The position numbers and the translations under genes were made by a program. This document shows, in pieces, positions 54,780 through 63,735 of a stretch of 64,000 bases of DNA; the stretch's first letter is position 1; each line of letters opens with the position of its first letter. The stretch comes from Fusobacteriaceae bacterium (GTDB lineage: Bacteria; Fusobacteriota; Fusobacteriia; Fusobacteriales; Fusobacteriaceae). The notes beneath the pieces were generated by a model. That model was not told the origin of the DNA. It ran no database searches and saw only the letters and a program-made list of their open reading frames with translations. The stretch is from assembly GCA_900764925.1 (NCBI GenBank), contig CAAFPW010000067.1, forward strand, positions 1 to 64,000, given 5' to 3'.

Positions 54780-55892
54780 TTGTATAAAGCTAATTATATT
54801 ATGATGACACCAGGACCTACTATGGTTAGAGAGAATGTGTTACATGCAAGAGGTAATTACTACGGAAACTCTGATTTTGATCCAAATTTTTTTGAATTTT
54901 ATGGACAACTTTGTAAAAAAATAGGAAAGATATTTGGAGCTAAAAAGGCACAAACTATAATAATGGCAGGGGAAGGAATGCTAGGATTGGATAGTGCTTG
55001 TGCATCTCTGACAGAAAAGGGAGACAAAGTTCTAGTTATTTCAAATGGAATTTATGGAGAGGGATTTAAAGAGTTAGTAGAGACTTATGGTGGGGAGGTT
55101 ACACTTTTTGAAAGTAACTTTGAAAATAAAGTAAATACAGATCAACTTAGAGTTTTCCTAGAACAACATAAGGATGTAGGATTTAAGTATGCTACAGTAG
55201 TTCATTGTGATACTCCATCTGGAGTTTTAAATAATGTAAAAGATATTTGTAAAACTTTAAAATCAATGGGAATAATGACAGTTGTAGATACAGTATCAGC
55301 AGTTGGAGGTACTGAATTAAAAGTTGATGAATGGGGAATTGATATAGCATTAGGTGCATCACAAAAAGTTTTTTCAGCGGCTACTGGTCTTACAATAATG
55401 ACTATAAGTAATGATGCTTGGAAGGTGATTGAGACTAGAAAAACTCCAATTCCATCTTTTTATTGTAATCTTTCATTGTGGAAAAATTGTGTAGAGAAAA
55501 AACTATTCCCATATACAATGCCTATCACAGCGATAGTAGCATTGGGAGTAGCTATTGATAATATGTTTGAAGAGGGATTAGATAAAGTTATAGAAAGACA
55601 TTATTCAGTTGCTGAGTATGCTAGAACTAGATTGATGGATCTAGGAATTGAACTTTACTTAAAAGGAGGATATTCATCAACTGTAACAGCTTTCTATCTA
55701 CCTGAAGGGTATAATTTAGAAGAGGTATATGAACATATGCTAAATCATCATGAAGTTATGTTGGGAAAATCTTATGGATATTTAGCTAATAAAGTTCTAA
55801 GATTAGGTCATATGGGAGAAAATGCTCGTTACTTCAGAATAGATTACACAATAAGAGCTTTGGAAAAAACTTTAAAAGAGTTAAAAAAATAA
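54780..55892 (+). CDS. Class V aminotransferase (alanine-glyoxylate/serine-pyruvate type)
   Basis: 370-aa PLP enzyme. MMTPGPTMVRENVLHA near the N-terminus, VDTVSAVGGTELKVDEWGID (cofactor Asp) and the Schiff-base Lys in ALGASQKVFSAATGLTIM are visible. The family covers alanine-glyoxylate, serine-pyruvate and 2-aminoethylphosphonate transaminases; context does not separate them. GGAGG at 54767-54771 is 8 bases before a TTG at 54780, which I take as the start instead of an ATG inside the ribosome site at 54765. It stands as its own transcription unit. Confidence 0.85.
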   Translation: MYKANYIMMTPGPTMVRENVLHARGNYYGNSDFDPNFFEFYGQLCKKIGKIFGAKKAQTIIMAGEGMLGLDSACASLTEKGDKVLVISNGIYGEGFKELVETYGGEVTLFESNFENKVNTDQLRVFLEQHKDVGFKYATVVHCDTPSGVLNNVKDICKTLKSMGIMTVVDTVSAVGGTELKVDEWGIDIALGASQKVFSAATGLTIMTISNDAWKVIETRKTPIPSFYCNLSLWKNCVEKKLFPYTMPITAIVALGVAIDNMFEEGLDKVIERHYSVAEYARTRLMDLGIELYLKGGYSSTVTAFYLPEGYNLEEVYEHMLNHHEVMLGKSYGYLANKVLRLGHMGENARYFRIDYTIRALEKTLKELKK

Positions 55893-55987
55893 AATATTAA
55901 GTATAACTGTAAATATGTTTAAAAAAAGTGAAAAATATACGAAAAACTAAAAAAAAAAAGCAAAAAAACTTTTTTATTTTTAAAAAC

Positions 55988-56016
55988 TTGAATTTTCCTA
56001 AATAAGATAATATAAT
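55988..56016 (+). promoter_or_regulatory. Promoter of the Na/Pi symporter gene
   Basis: TTGAAT (55988-55993), a 17-base spacer and TATAAT (56011-56016). The rest of 55893-56115 is poly-A/T-rich with nothing else visible. Confidence 0.7.
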
Positions 56017-56115
56017 AAAATGTATGTCTTTTTTATTAAAAGTTTTTACAAAAAATACTTAAATTTTTAATACAAAAGAAACTTTTATTAATTCTTATTT
56101 ATTTTAGGAGGTAAA

Positions 56116-57747
56116 ATGTATCTGGATATAATTTTTAAGGTTCTTGGAGGACTGGGAATATTCCTATATGGAATGGATAATATGTCTTCAGGAATGCAAA
56201 AATTAGCAGGGAAAAGGTTAAAGAGATTTTTAGCTGTTCTAACAACTAATAGGGTCGTAGCAATATTAATGGGAATGTTTGTAACTATGCTTGTTCAATC
56301 ATCATCAGTGAGTACAGTTATGACAATAGGCTTTGTTAATGCATCATTACTTACATTAAAACAAGCTTTAGGAGTAATATTTGGAGCTAATATTGGGACT
56401 ACAATTACAGGTTGGATTCTAGTATTAAATATAGGAAAATACGGATTGCCAATGGCTGGAATAGCAGCGATAGCTCATATGTTCTTAAAAGGAGATAAAG
56501 CTAAAACTAGAGCACTTACAGTAATGGGATTGGGAATGATATTCTTTGGATTAGAGCTTATGAGTAGTGGTTTAAAACCAGTAAGAAATATGCCTGAATT
56601 TGTAAGTCTTTTCCATATGTTTTCAGCAGATTCATATTTTGGTGTGTTAAAAGCAGCAGCAGTAGGAGCCTTAGTTACAGCTGTAGTTCAATCATCTTCA
56701 GCTACATTGGGAATAACTATAACTTTAGCAGTTCAAGGGTTAATTAGTTATGAAACAGCAGTAGCATTAGTTTTAGGAGAGAATGTTGGAACTACAATCA
56801 CAGCTATTTTAGCAACTTTAAATGCCAATGTAAATGCTAAGAGAGCGGCTTATGCTCATACAATAATAAATACATTTGGAGTAATTTGGGTAACTGCAGT
56901 ATTTCCATATTATTTGAAGTTTTTAGATCTATTTGGAGATCATGATGTAAATATAACTATGGCAATAGCTACAGCACACACACTATTTAATGTTGTTAAC
57001 GTAATTATGTTTACTCCATTTATAGGATATTTAGCAGATTTCTTATGTAAGGTCGTAAAAGACGATGGGAAGGTAAATGATAGAGTTACTAAAATTGATG
57101 AACTTATGTTAAAAACTTCTGGTGTTGTAGTGGAACAAACAAAAGTAGAAGTTGGAAACATGGGTAAAATGATTCAAGTAATGTTTGATGAAGTAAAAAA
57201 TATGTATGATAATCCTAAATTAATTACTGATAATAAAGTAAAAGAACTTAGAAAAATGGAAGATGATTTAGATTTATATCAAAAAGAGATAACAGATGCA
57301 AACTTTGTAATCTTAAATAATAAAGATATTAATGATAGTTTAAGAAAAGACATTAGAAACAATCTTATTGTTTCAGACGAATATGAAACTGTAAGTGATT
57401 ATTTAATGAGAATTACTAATAGCTTAAAGAAATTACAAGATAATGTAATCTTCTTAACAGAACAAGAGATGAATGTAGTAAAAACTCTTCATGAAAAAAC
57501 AAATGAGTTTTTCAGAAATATAGACAGAGGATATCAAGAAAAAAATCCTATCTTAATAAAAGAGTGTGTAGTAAATGCTAAAGAGGTTACAACTCTATAT
57601 AAAGATGCTAAGAAAAACTATATGGATTTTGGAATAAAAGAAGCAGCTACTACAATGTCTACAACTAATTTTATGGATATAATAAACTTCTATAGAAGGG
57701 TTGGAGATCATTTAACAAATATAATCGAAGGATACACAGAAAAATAG
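56116..57747 (+). CDS. Na+/phosphate symporter with PhoU-like domain
   Basis: 543-aa inner-membrane transporter of the NptA/YjbB branch. Two inverted repeats of the Na_Pi_cotrans domain contain the hallmark QSSS motifs: LVQSSSVSTVMTIGF (about 58) and VVQSSSATLGITITL (about 195). The GANIGTTITGW and GENVGTTITAIL partner motifs are present. Residues from about 330 form a PhoU-like helical domain. Likely phosphate uptake or export coupled to sodium. The start follows AGGAGG. Confidence 0.9.
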   Translation: MYLDIIFKVLGGLGIFLYGMDNMSSGMQKLAGKRLKRFLAVLTTNRVVAILMGMFVTMLVQSSSVSTVMTIGFVNASLLTLKQALGVIFGANIGTTITGWILVLNIGKYGLPMAGIAAIAHMFLKGDKAKTRALTVMGLGMIFFGLELMSSGLKPVRNMPEFVSLFHMFSADSYFGVLKAAAVGALVTAVVQSSSATLGITITLAVQGLISYETAVALVLGENVGTTITAILATLNANVNAKRAAYAHTIINTFGVIWVTAVFPYYLKFLDLFGDHDVNITMAIATAHTLFNVVNVIMFTPFIGYLADFLCKVVKDDGKVNDRVTKIDELMLKTSGVVVEQTKVEVGNMGKMIQVMFDEVKNMYDNPKLITDNKVKELRKMEDDLDLYQKEITDANFVILNNKDINDSLRKDIRNNLIVSDEYETVSDYLMRITNSLKKLQDNVIFLTEQEMNVVKTLHEKTNEFFRNIDRGYQEKNPILIKECVVNAKEVTTLYKDAKKNYMDFGIKEAATTMSTTNFMDIINFYRRVGDHLTNIIEGYTEK

Positions 57748-57751
57748 TTAA

Positions 57752-57786
57752 AAAAAGCCTTTCTCAATTTATGAGAGAGGCTTTTT
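57752..57786. terminator. Bidirectional terminator between the Na/Pi symporter and glnN
   Basis: AAAAAGCCTTTCTCA (57752-57766) and TGAGAGAGGCTTTTT (57772-57786) form a 15-bp stem with one G-U pair and a 5-base loop. Confidence 0.88.
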
Positions 57787-57801
57787 ATATGTTATTTAAA
57801 G

Positions 57802-59907
57802 TTATAAATTAAATAATAGGTCATAGTATGAAGGTAAAGTCCATACATTCTTATCTATCAATAATTCAAGTGCATCTACAATTTCTCTTATTTCATTTAA
57901 AAGTGGAATTAAAGTTTTATCGTAATAACAAGCTTTTTCATATTCATCTGATATTGAAGAAACACTGTTCATTTTTTCACTCAGAACTCCTAATTTATCT
58001 TTTAAACGATTTTTAAGGTGAATAACTTTGATTAAATGTTCTTTATCGAATTTGATTAAATCATCATCATTCAATGCTAAAGTCACATTATTAATCATAG
58101 TTGAAACATTTGAAATGTATTTTGTAATACATGGATAGATTTCATTTCTAATCATTCTATTAGCAATAGTAAGCTCTATATTAGTTTGATTATTGTATCT
58201 TGCAGTATATACATTAAATCTTGAGTAAAGTTCCTCTCTTGAAAGTACCCTATTTTTTTCAAAAACTTCGATAGTATCCTCTTTGATATAGATTGGAAGA
58301 CTTTCAACTGTATTTTTCAGATTTGATAATCCACGTTTTTTTGCCTCTTCAATCCAATCAGCTTCATAACCATTTCCATTGAAAATAACTCTTTTATGAT
58401 TTGAATATCTATCTTTTATAAGAGCTATTACACTATTTTTTATATCATTATCTTTTTCAAGAATATCAGCATACTCTCCTAGTATATTTGCAACGATTGT
58501 ATTTAAAATAAATATAGGAGTTGATGGTGAAGAGCTTGATCCTGGCATTCTAAACTCAAATTTATTTCCTGTAAAAGCAAAAGGTGAAGTTCTATTTCTA
58601 TCAGAGAAATCTTTAGATATTTTAGGAATATGTACTCCAATATCAATAAAGTCAGAAATACTATTCTCTTTTGAAAGGTTTACATTTTCAATATTTTTAA
58701 GTAGACCTTCCAATTGATCACCTAAGAAAATAGAGATTATAGCTGGTGGAGCTTCATGTCCTCCAAGTCTATGGTCATTTCCAGGTGTTGCAGTAGATAT
58801 TCTTAATAGATCAGAATATCTATCTATAGCTTCAATAACAGCAGTTATATACAGTAAAAATTGGAAATTATTTTCTTTAATAGTTTCTGGATCAAATATA
58901 TTTATACCTGTATCTGTTGCTAGAGACCAGTTACAATGTTTTCCAGAACCATTTACACCTTGAAATGGCTTCTCATGTAAAAGAGCAGCTAATCCATGCC
59001 TATTTGCAACTTTTTTTATAGTATCCATAGTTAAGTGGTTATGATCGATAGAAACATTTGCTGAACTAAACATTAAAGCTATTTCAAATTGATTTGGAGC
59101 TACTTCATTATGTTTTGTTTTAGCCATAACTCCTAACTTCCAAAGTTCAGCATCTAATTCAGCCATAAAAACCTCTACTCTCTCTTTTATTGTTCCATAA
59201 TAATGGTCATTCATCTCTTGACCTTTTGGAGGTAGATTTCCAAAAAGTGTTCTTCCAGCAAGTGCTAAGTCTTGTCTTTTATCTAAGAATTTTTTATCAA
59301 CTAAGAAGTACTCTTGTTCAATTCCTAGAGTAACGTTTATATGTTTAGTCTTAGAATCTCCAAGAATTTTTTGTATTCTAAGTGATTGTTTTTCTAAAAT
59401 ATCTAATGATCTTAAAAGTGGAACTTTTTTATCTAGTGCCTCCCCATTATACCCAACTAAAGCTGTTGGAATATATAGAGACTTAGTCATTCCTTCCCCT
59501 TTTATAAACATAGGAGAACTAGTATCCCAAGCAGTATAACCACGTGCTTCAAAAGTAGATCTTAATCCACCATTTGGAAAAGATGAGGTATCTGCTTCCC
59601 CTTTTATTAATGCATTTCCAGAAAATTGAGAGAGAATTGTTCCTTCAGAAGTGACAGAGATGAAAGATTCGTGTTTTTCGGCAGTGAGATCAGTGAGTGG
59701 TTGAAACCAGTGAGTGAAGTGAGTGGCTCCTCTTTCAGTAGCCCAAGTTTTGACAGCTTCAGCTATAATATCGGCTATTTCTGGAGACATTTCGCCCTTA
59801 CCCGATTGAATAGCTTTAAATTTTTTGAAGACTGAACTTGGAATTCGCTTTTTCAACTCAGTCTCTGAGAAGTAATTTTTTCCAAACAGTTCTAACATTG
59901 TGTTCAT
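57802..59907 (-). CDS. glnN: Glutamine synthetase type III (GlnN)
   Basis: 701-aa type III glutamine synthetase, far larger than the GlnA form of about 450 aa and typical of Bacteroides, some Firmicutes and Fusobacteria. Catalytic segments are visible: GIEQEYFLVD, HNEVAPNQFEIA, VNGSGKHCNWSL and EFRMPGSS. It assimilates ammonia into glutamine. GGAGG (59915-59919) is 7 bases before the ATG at 59907; a frame extending to 59967 is unlikely because it runs into the promoter region. It diverges from an amino-acid ABC importer. Confidence 0.95.
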   Translation of the reverse strand: MNTMLELFGKNYFSETELKKRIPSSVFKKFKAIQSGKGEMSPEIADIIAEAVKTWATERGATHFTHWFQPLTDLTAEKHESFISVTSEGTILSQFSGNALIKGEADTSSFPNGGLRSTFEARGYTAWDTSSPMFIKGEGMTKSLYIPTALVGYNGEALDKKVPLLRSLDILEKQSLRIQKILGDSKTKHINVTLGIEQEYFLVDKKFLDKRQDLALAGRTLFGNLPPKGQEMNDHYYGTIKERVEVFMAELDAELWKLGVMAKTKHNEVAPNQFEIALMFSSANVSIDHNHLTMDTIKKVANRHGLAALLHEKPFQGVNGSGKHCNWSLATDTGINIFDPETIKENNFQFLLYITAVIEAIDRYSDLLRISTATPGNDHRLGGHEAPPAIISIFLGDQLEGLLKNIENVNLSKENSISDFIDIGVHIPKISKDFSDRNRTSPFAFTGNKFEFRMPGSSSSPSTPIFILNTIVANILGEYADILEKDNDIKNSVIALIKDRYSNHKRVIFNGNGYEADWIEEAKKRGLSNLKNTVESLPIYIKEDTIEVFEKNRVLSREELYSRFNVYTARYNNQTNIELTIANRMIRNEIYPCITKYISNVSTMINNVTLALNDDDLIKFDKEHLIKVIHLKNRLKDKLGVLSEKMNSVSSISDEYEKACYYDKTLIPLLNEIREIVDALELLIDKNVWTLPSYYDLLFNL

Positions 59908-59957
59908 AAATTTTCCTCCTTGCAAAATAAAAATATAGATCAAAAATATAATTGTGG

Positions 59958-59986
59958 ATTTTAGCACATCTAAAAATTTATGGCAA
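59958..59986 (-). promoter_or_regulatory. glnN promoter
   Basis: On the minus strand TTGCCA (59986-59981), a 17-base spacer and an extended -10 TGCTAAAAT ending at 59958. The start of transcription would be near 59951. Confidence 0.75.
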
Positions 59987-60173
59987 GAATTTTTTTTGAT
60001 AAAATTTTTTTATGAGAAATGTAACATTGTAAAAAAATAGGAAAATTATTGAATTTAGAAAAATTATAAGTGATAAATATCATTTGAAAAAATTTTTTAA
60101 AATGTAAGAATTAAAACAGTATTTTAAATTTATGTTTTAAAACTAAACAAAAATAGAAAAAATAAATTTTTTC

Positions 60174-60202
60174 TTGATCTGTTAAACAAAAAGTGATATT
60201 AT
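60174..60202 (+). promoter_or_regulatory. Probable promoter of the amino-acid importer
   Basis: TTGATC (60174-60179), a 17-base spacer and TATTAT (60197-60202). It would leave a leader of about 97 bases. The rest of the 338-base gap between glnN and this operon is AT-rich with no other element seen. Confidence 0.5.
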
Positions 60203-60305
60203 TAACAACATATTAAAAAAAGCGACATATAAAAAAAATATATTGATTTGACTAAAAAGATATAATAAATATCTTTTTATAAATAAAAATCTGGGGGGAT
60301 TTTAT

Positions 60306-61046
60306 ATGAAAAAGATGTTCAAGTATTTTTTATTATTGGCTTTTATGTTATCTTCTTTTACTTTGATGGCTGCAGATAAAATCTATAAGATAGCCACTGA
60401 TACAACTTATGCTCCTTTTGAATTTCAAAATGATGAGGGGAAATTAGTTGGTATAGATATGGATCTTTTAGATGCAGTAGCTAAGGATCAAAATTTCAAA
60501 TATGAAGTTGAAGTAGTTGGTTTTGCAGCAGCCCTAACTTCATTGGAAACAGGACAAGCAGATGCTGTAATAGCAGGAATGACTATTACAGAACCTCGTA
60601 AAGAGAAATATGATTTTGCTGATCCTTATTTTGATACAGGGGTAGCAATGGGAGTAAGAGCAGATTCTGACATAAAATCTTATGAAGATTTGAAAGGAAA
60701 GAATGTTGCAGTAAAAATTAGTACAGCTGGTTGTGCTTATGCTGAATCAATAGCTGAAAAATATGGATTTAACCTTGTATATTTTGAAGAATCATTAAAC
60801 ATGTTCCAAGATGTTTTGATGGGAAACTCAGAAGCTTGTTTTGAGGATTATCCAGTATTAGGTTATGAAATATCTCGTGGATTAGGAATGAAAATGCCAA
60901 TAGGGATAGAAAATCCAGCACAATATGGAGTTGCTGTAATGAAAGGAACAAACAAAGAGTTTTTGGATATGTTTAACAAAGGGTTAGCTAATTTAAGAGC
61001 AAATGGTGAGTATCAAAAAATAGTGGATACATATATTTCAAAATAA
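60306..61046 (+). CDS. Polar amino-acid ABC transporter substrate-binding protein
   Basis: 246-aa periplasmic binding protein (SBP_bac_3 family, GlnH/HisJ/cystine type). The signal peptide is about 22 residues (ending LMAA). The ligand-site start YKIATDTTYAPFEFQNDEGKLVGIDMDLLDAVA and the EPRKEKYDFADPYFDTG segment are characteristic. It lacks a lipobox. A permease and ATPase follow as an operon. Glutamine is an attractive guess because glnN diverges from it, but the ligand is not determined. Confidence 0.93.
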   Translation: MKKMFKYFLLLAFMLSSFTLMAADKIYKIATDTTYAPFEFQNDEGKLVGIDMDLLDAVAKDQNFKYEVEVVGFAAALTSLETGQADAVIAGMTITEPRKEKYDFADPYFDTGVAMGVRADSDIKSYEDLKGKNVAVKISTAGCAYAESIAEKYGFNLVYFEESLNMFQDVLMGNSEACFEDYPVLGYEISRGLGMKMPIGIENPAQYGVAVMKGTNKEFLDMFNKGLANLRANGEYQKIVDTYISK

Positions 61047-61066
61047 AATGATTGAGGGAGAGATAT

Positions 61067-61747
61067 ATGGATATTTTAGGTATTTTACTCAAGTATCATA
61101 AACCATTTGTTGAAGCACTACTAGTGACCACTAAACTATCAGTGATCTCTTTAATTGGAGCTACTATATTGGGAATAATTTTTGGAATGTTTAAGATTTC
61201 TCATAATAGGATATTAAAGGGAATAGCTAGTATATATATTGAGATAATACGTGGAACTCCACTTATGGTACAAGCATTTATAATATATTATGGATTAGCT
61301 CAAGCGTTAAGACCTTTTGGATTTAGTTGGGTTCCTTTAGGAGGGGCATTTACAGCTGGAGTTATCTCATTGAGTTTAAACTCTGGAGCATATATGGCAG
61401 AGATAATAAGAGGTGGAATAGAAGCAGTTGATATTGGGCAAGTTGAAGCTGCTAGAAGTTTAGGGCTTTCATATTTTAAGACTATGAGAAAAATTATATT
61501 ACCTCAAGCTTTAAGGATAATGTTACCTTCAATAATAAATCAATTTATTATCTCATTAAAGGATACCTCTATTTTATCAATAATAGGAATAAGAGAATTG
61601 ACAATGAATGGGAAATTGATAGCGGCTAACTCTGCTACAATGGTAATGCCTATTTGGTTGACAGTAGCACTTTTCTATTTCTTTATTTGCATAATACTTT
61701 CAAGTATAGCTAAATATACAGAAAGGAGGTTAAATTATGGAAAATAA
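61067..61747 (+). CDS. Polar amino-acid ABC transporter permease
   Basis: 226-aa membrane subunit of the His/Glu/Gln/Arg/cystine family (HEQRo). The EAA loop [29 protein letters not shown] and the preceding GGAYMAE-like stretch ([19 protein letters not shown]) are visible. A single permease gene implies a homodimer. AGGGAG precedes the ATG at 61067; a TTG at 61052 would extend the frame but overlaps the ribosome site. Confidence 0.93.
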   Translation: MDILGILLKYHKPFVEALLVTTKLSVISLIGATILGIIFGMFKISHNRILKGIASIYIEIIRGTPLMVQAFIIYYGLAQALRPFGFSWVPLGGAFTAGVISLSLNSGAYMAEIIRGGIEAVDIGQVEAARSLGLSYFKTMRKIILPQALRIMLPSIINQFIISLKDTSILSIIGIRELTMNGKLIAANSATMVMPIWLTVALFYFFICIILSSIAKYTERRLNYGK

Positions 61748-62468
61748 GGTAGAGATAAGAAATTTAAATAAACATTTTGGGAAGTTACATATTCTTCATG
61801 ATATCAATTTAAAAGTAAAAGGTGGAGAAGTAGTTTGTTTAATAGGTCCTTCTGGTTCTGGTAAAAGTACATTGTTGAGATGTATAAATAAATTGAATGA
61901 TTTTCATGAGGGAGATGTAATTATAGATGGAGTTTCTATAAAGGATAAAAGTATAGATATAAATAAGATGAGAGAAAAGATAGGAATGGTATTTCAACAT
62001 TTTAATCTTTTTCCACATCTAACAGTTTTGGAAAATATAATATTAGCACCTACGATGTTAAAGATTATGGATAAAAAAACAGCTATTGAAAAGGCTAGAG
62101 AGCTTTTGAAAAAGGTTGGATTGGAAGATAAAATTAATACCTATCCATCACAGCTATCTGGAGGACAAAAACAAAGAGTAGCAATAGCAAGAACACTAGC
62201 TATGAATCCAGAGATGATCTTGTTTGATGAACCAACTTCAGCATTGGATCCAGAAATGATTGGAGAAGTTTTAGAAGTAATGAAAAAGTTAGCTGAAGAT
62301 GGAATGACTATGATAATAGTGACACATGAGATGAGATTTGCAAGAGAGGTTTCAGATAGAATTATATTTATGGATAGAGGAAGTATCGTTGAAGAGGGAA
62401 GACCAGAAGATATATTTATAAATCCATCAAATGTAAGGACAATAAATTTTTTAAATAAAGTTATATAA
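61737..62468 (+). CDS. Polar amino-acid ABC transporter ATPase (GlnQ type)
   Basis: 243-aa ATPase energising the importer above. Walker [11 protein letters not shown]-loop [16 protein letters not shown], signature LSGGQKQR, Walker [15 protein letters not shown] and H-loop VTHEM are all canonical. The start lies 11 bases inside the permease gene with its ribosome site GGAGG (61725-61729), so translation is coupled. Confidence 0.95.
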   Translation: MENKVEIRNLNKHFGKLHILHDINLKVKGGEVVCLIGPSGSGKSTLLRCINKLNDFHEGDVIIDGVSIKDKSIDINKMREKIGMVFQHFNLFPHLTVLENIILAPTMLKIMDKKTAIEKARELLKKVGLEDKINTYPSQLSGGQKQRVAIARTLAMNPEMILFDEPTSALDPEMIGEVLEVMKKLAEDGMTMIIVTHEMRFAREVSDRIIFMDRGSIVEEGRPEDIFINPSNVRTINFLNKVI

Positions 62469-62490
62469 GTAAAGTTTCATACCATCCTCT

Positions 62491-62548
62491 TAGGACTACT
62501 ATAAGCAAAGGTTTATCACTTTGTTTGTAGTAGTCCTATTTATTTTTT
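62491..62548. terminator. Very stable bidirectional terminator
   Basis: A 20-bp stem (62491-62510 with 62519-62538; two G-U pairs) around GTTTATCA, T-rich on the right. It separates the amino-acid importer from the convergent TSUP permease. Confidence 0.88.
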
Positions 62549-63378
62549 TATAAAACTGATAAGAATAGATCTTTAATTAATCCACCAACATCTATTCCAA
62601 GGATAGATTCCATTATCATCTTTATTAGTACAATAGTAGTAACTATTAAAAACATTGGTTTAATAAATGAAGTTCCTTTAGTTACAGCTGTTTTAGCTCC
62701 TAAAGTAGCTCCAAATATCATAATTATTCCAATTGGAATGGAATAGAAGAAATTTGTTTTACCTAAAAAGATAAAAAGAAACATACTTGCTAAATTACTT
62801 GTTAAGTTTAGAATTTTAGCATTACCACTAGCATTTGTAAAATCTAGTTTAAAAATTCTAATGAGAGCAAAGATTAAAAATGAACCTGTTCCAGGACCAA
62901 AGAAACCATCATAAAATCCCATTATAATAGCCATTAACTTTCCTTTATAGACATTATCTTTGCTTAAGCCTTTAAATCTATTTTCTTCACCTAAATTTTT
63001 ATTAATAAGTGTATAGACAAGTACAAGTAGCAAAAGGATAATAGCTATTGGATATAGATATTTAGAGTCTATTAGTACAACAGTTTTAACCCCTATTAAT
63101 GCTCCAATAAAAGAGAAAGGCATCATTTTTTTTGCCATATCCCAGTTTACTTTACCAGAAGTAGCAAACTTCCAACTACTAGCAACAGTTCCAATACTTG
63201 ATGAGACTTTATTAGTTCCAAGAGCTACATGAGCTGGTAATCCTGAAGCCAGATAAGCAGGAACTGTTATAAGTCCACCACCACCAGCAACAGCATCTAT
63301 AAATGCAGCAATAAAACAAGCTACTCCTAAAAATAAAAAAGTTCCCATATCTACATTAGTAAAAAACTCTCCAAACAT
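62548..63378 (-). CDS. TSUP-family permease (TauE/SafE-like)
   Basis: 276-aa membrane protein with about eight hydrophobic segments. The family motif AAFIDAVAGGGGLITVPAYLASGLP (about 24-48) and ALGTNKVSSSIGT are visible, along with the second-half counterpart GFYDGFFGPGTGSFLIF. Relatives carry sulfite, sulfoacetate or other organic anions; nothing here shows the substrate. GGAGGATAATAG precedes the ATG. It is the last gene of a leftward run from 64000. Confidence 0.88.
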   Translation of the reverse strand: MFGEFFTNVDMGTFLFLGVACFIAAFIDAVAGGGGLITVPAYLASGLPAHVALGTNKVSSSIGTVASSWKFATSGKVNWDMAKKMMPFSFIGALIGVKTVVLIDSKYLYPIAIILLLLVLVYTLINKNLGEENRFKGLSKDNVYKGKLMAIIMGFYDGFFGPGTGSFLIFALIRIFKLDFTNASGNAKILNLTSNLASMFLFIFLGKTNFFYSIPIGIIMIFGATLGAKTAVTKGTSFIKPMFLIVTTIVLIKMIMESILGIDVGGLIKDLFLSVL

Positions 63379-63404
63379 CTATTATCCTCCAACATACTAT
63401 TTAA

Positions 63405-63716
63405 TTATTTTTTATAACTAGGTACTATCTCTTCAAGTTCGTCTTCATTAAGTTTACCACTCATTGGTTTGTAATCGAAAAGATATTTCTTATTTTTAGG
63501 GATAGTACAGAATATATTTTCTCCTGGATTAACAATATCTCCCTCTTTTATATATACAGCTCCAGAGATATAATCTAAAATTCTTTGAGATTCTTTAGAA
63601 TCTAAATCCATCAAGTTAATATGAACAATTTTATCATTTTTAATGTAATCAACACATCTTGCACACTCTTCATATTTTTTTGGTTTAACAAATACAATAT
63701 CAAAGTCTTTTTCCAT
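63405..63716 (-). CDS. sepF: SepF-like cell division protein
   Basis: 103-aa protein matching the SepF core (DUF552): VFVKPKKYEECARCVDYIKNDKIVHINLMDLDSKESQRILDYISGAVY (about 9-56), whose ILDYISGA segment is the most conserved part and mediates binding to FtsZ in the family. It lacks the N-terminal membrane-targeting helix usual in Bacillus SepF, so its membrane attachment is uncertain. It sits between a CsgG-like gene and the TSUP permease on the same strand. Confidence 0.8.
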   Translation of the reverse strand: MEKDFDIVFVKPKKYEECARCVDYIKNDKIVHINLMDLDSKESQRILDYISGAVYIKEGDIVNPGENIFCTIPKNKKYLFDYKPMSGKLNEDELEEIVPSYKK

Positions 63717-63735
63717 AGTAGTCTCCTTGTAATTT

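Noticed and set aside
55893..56000. Poly-A/T tract as a possible terminator or repeat
   Set aside because: There is no stable GC-containing stem; it is ordinary AT-rich spacer.
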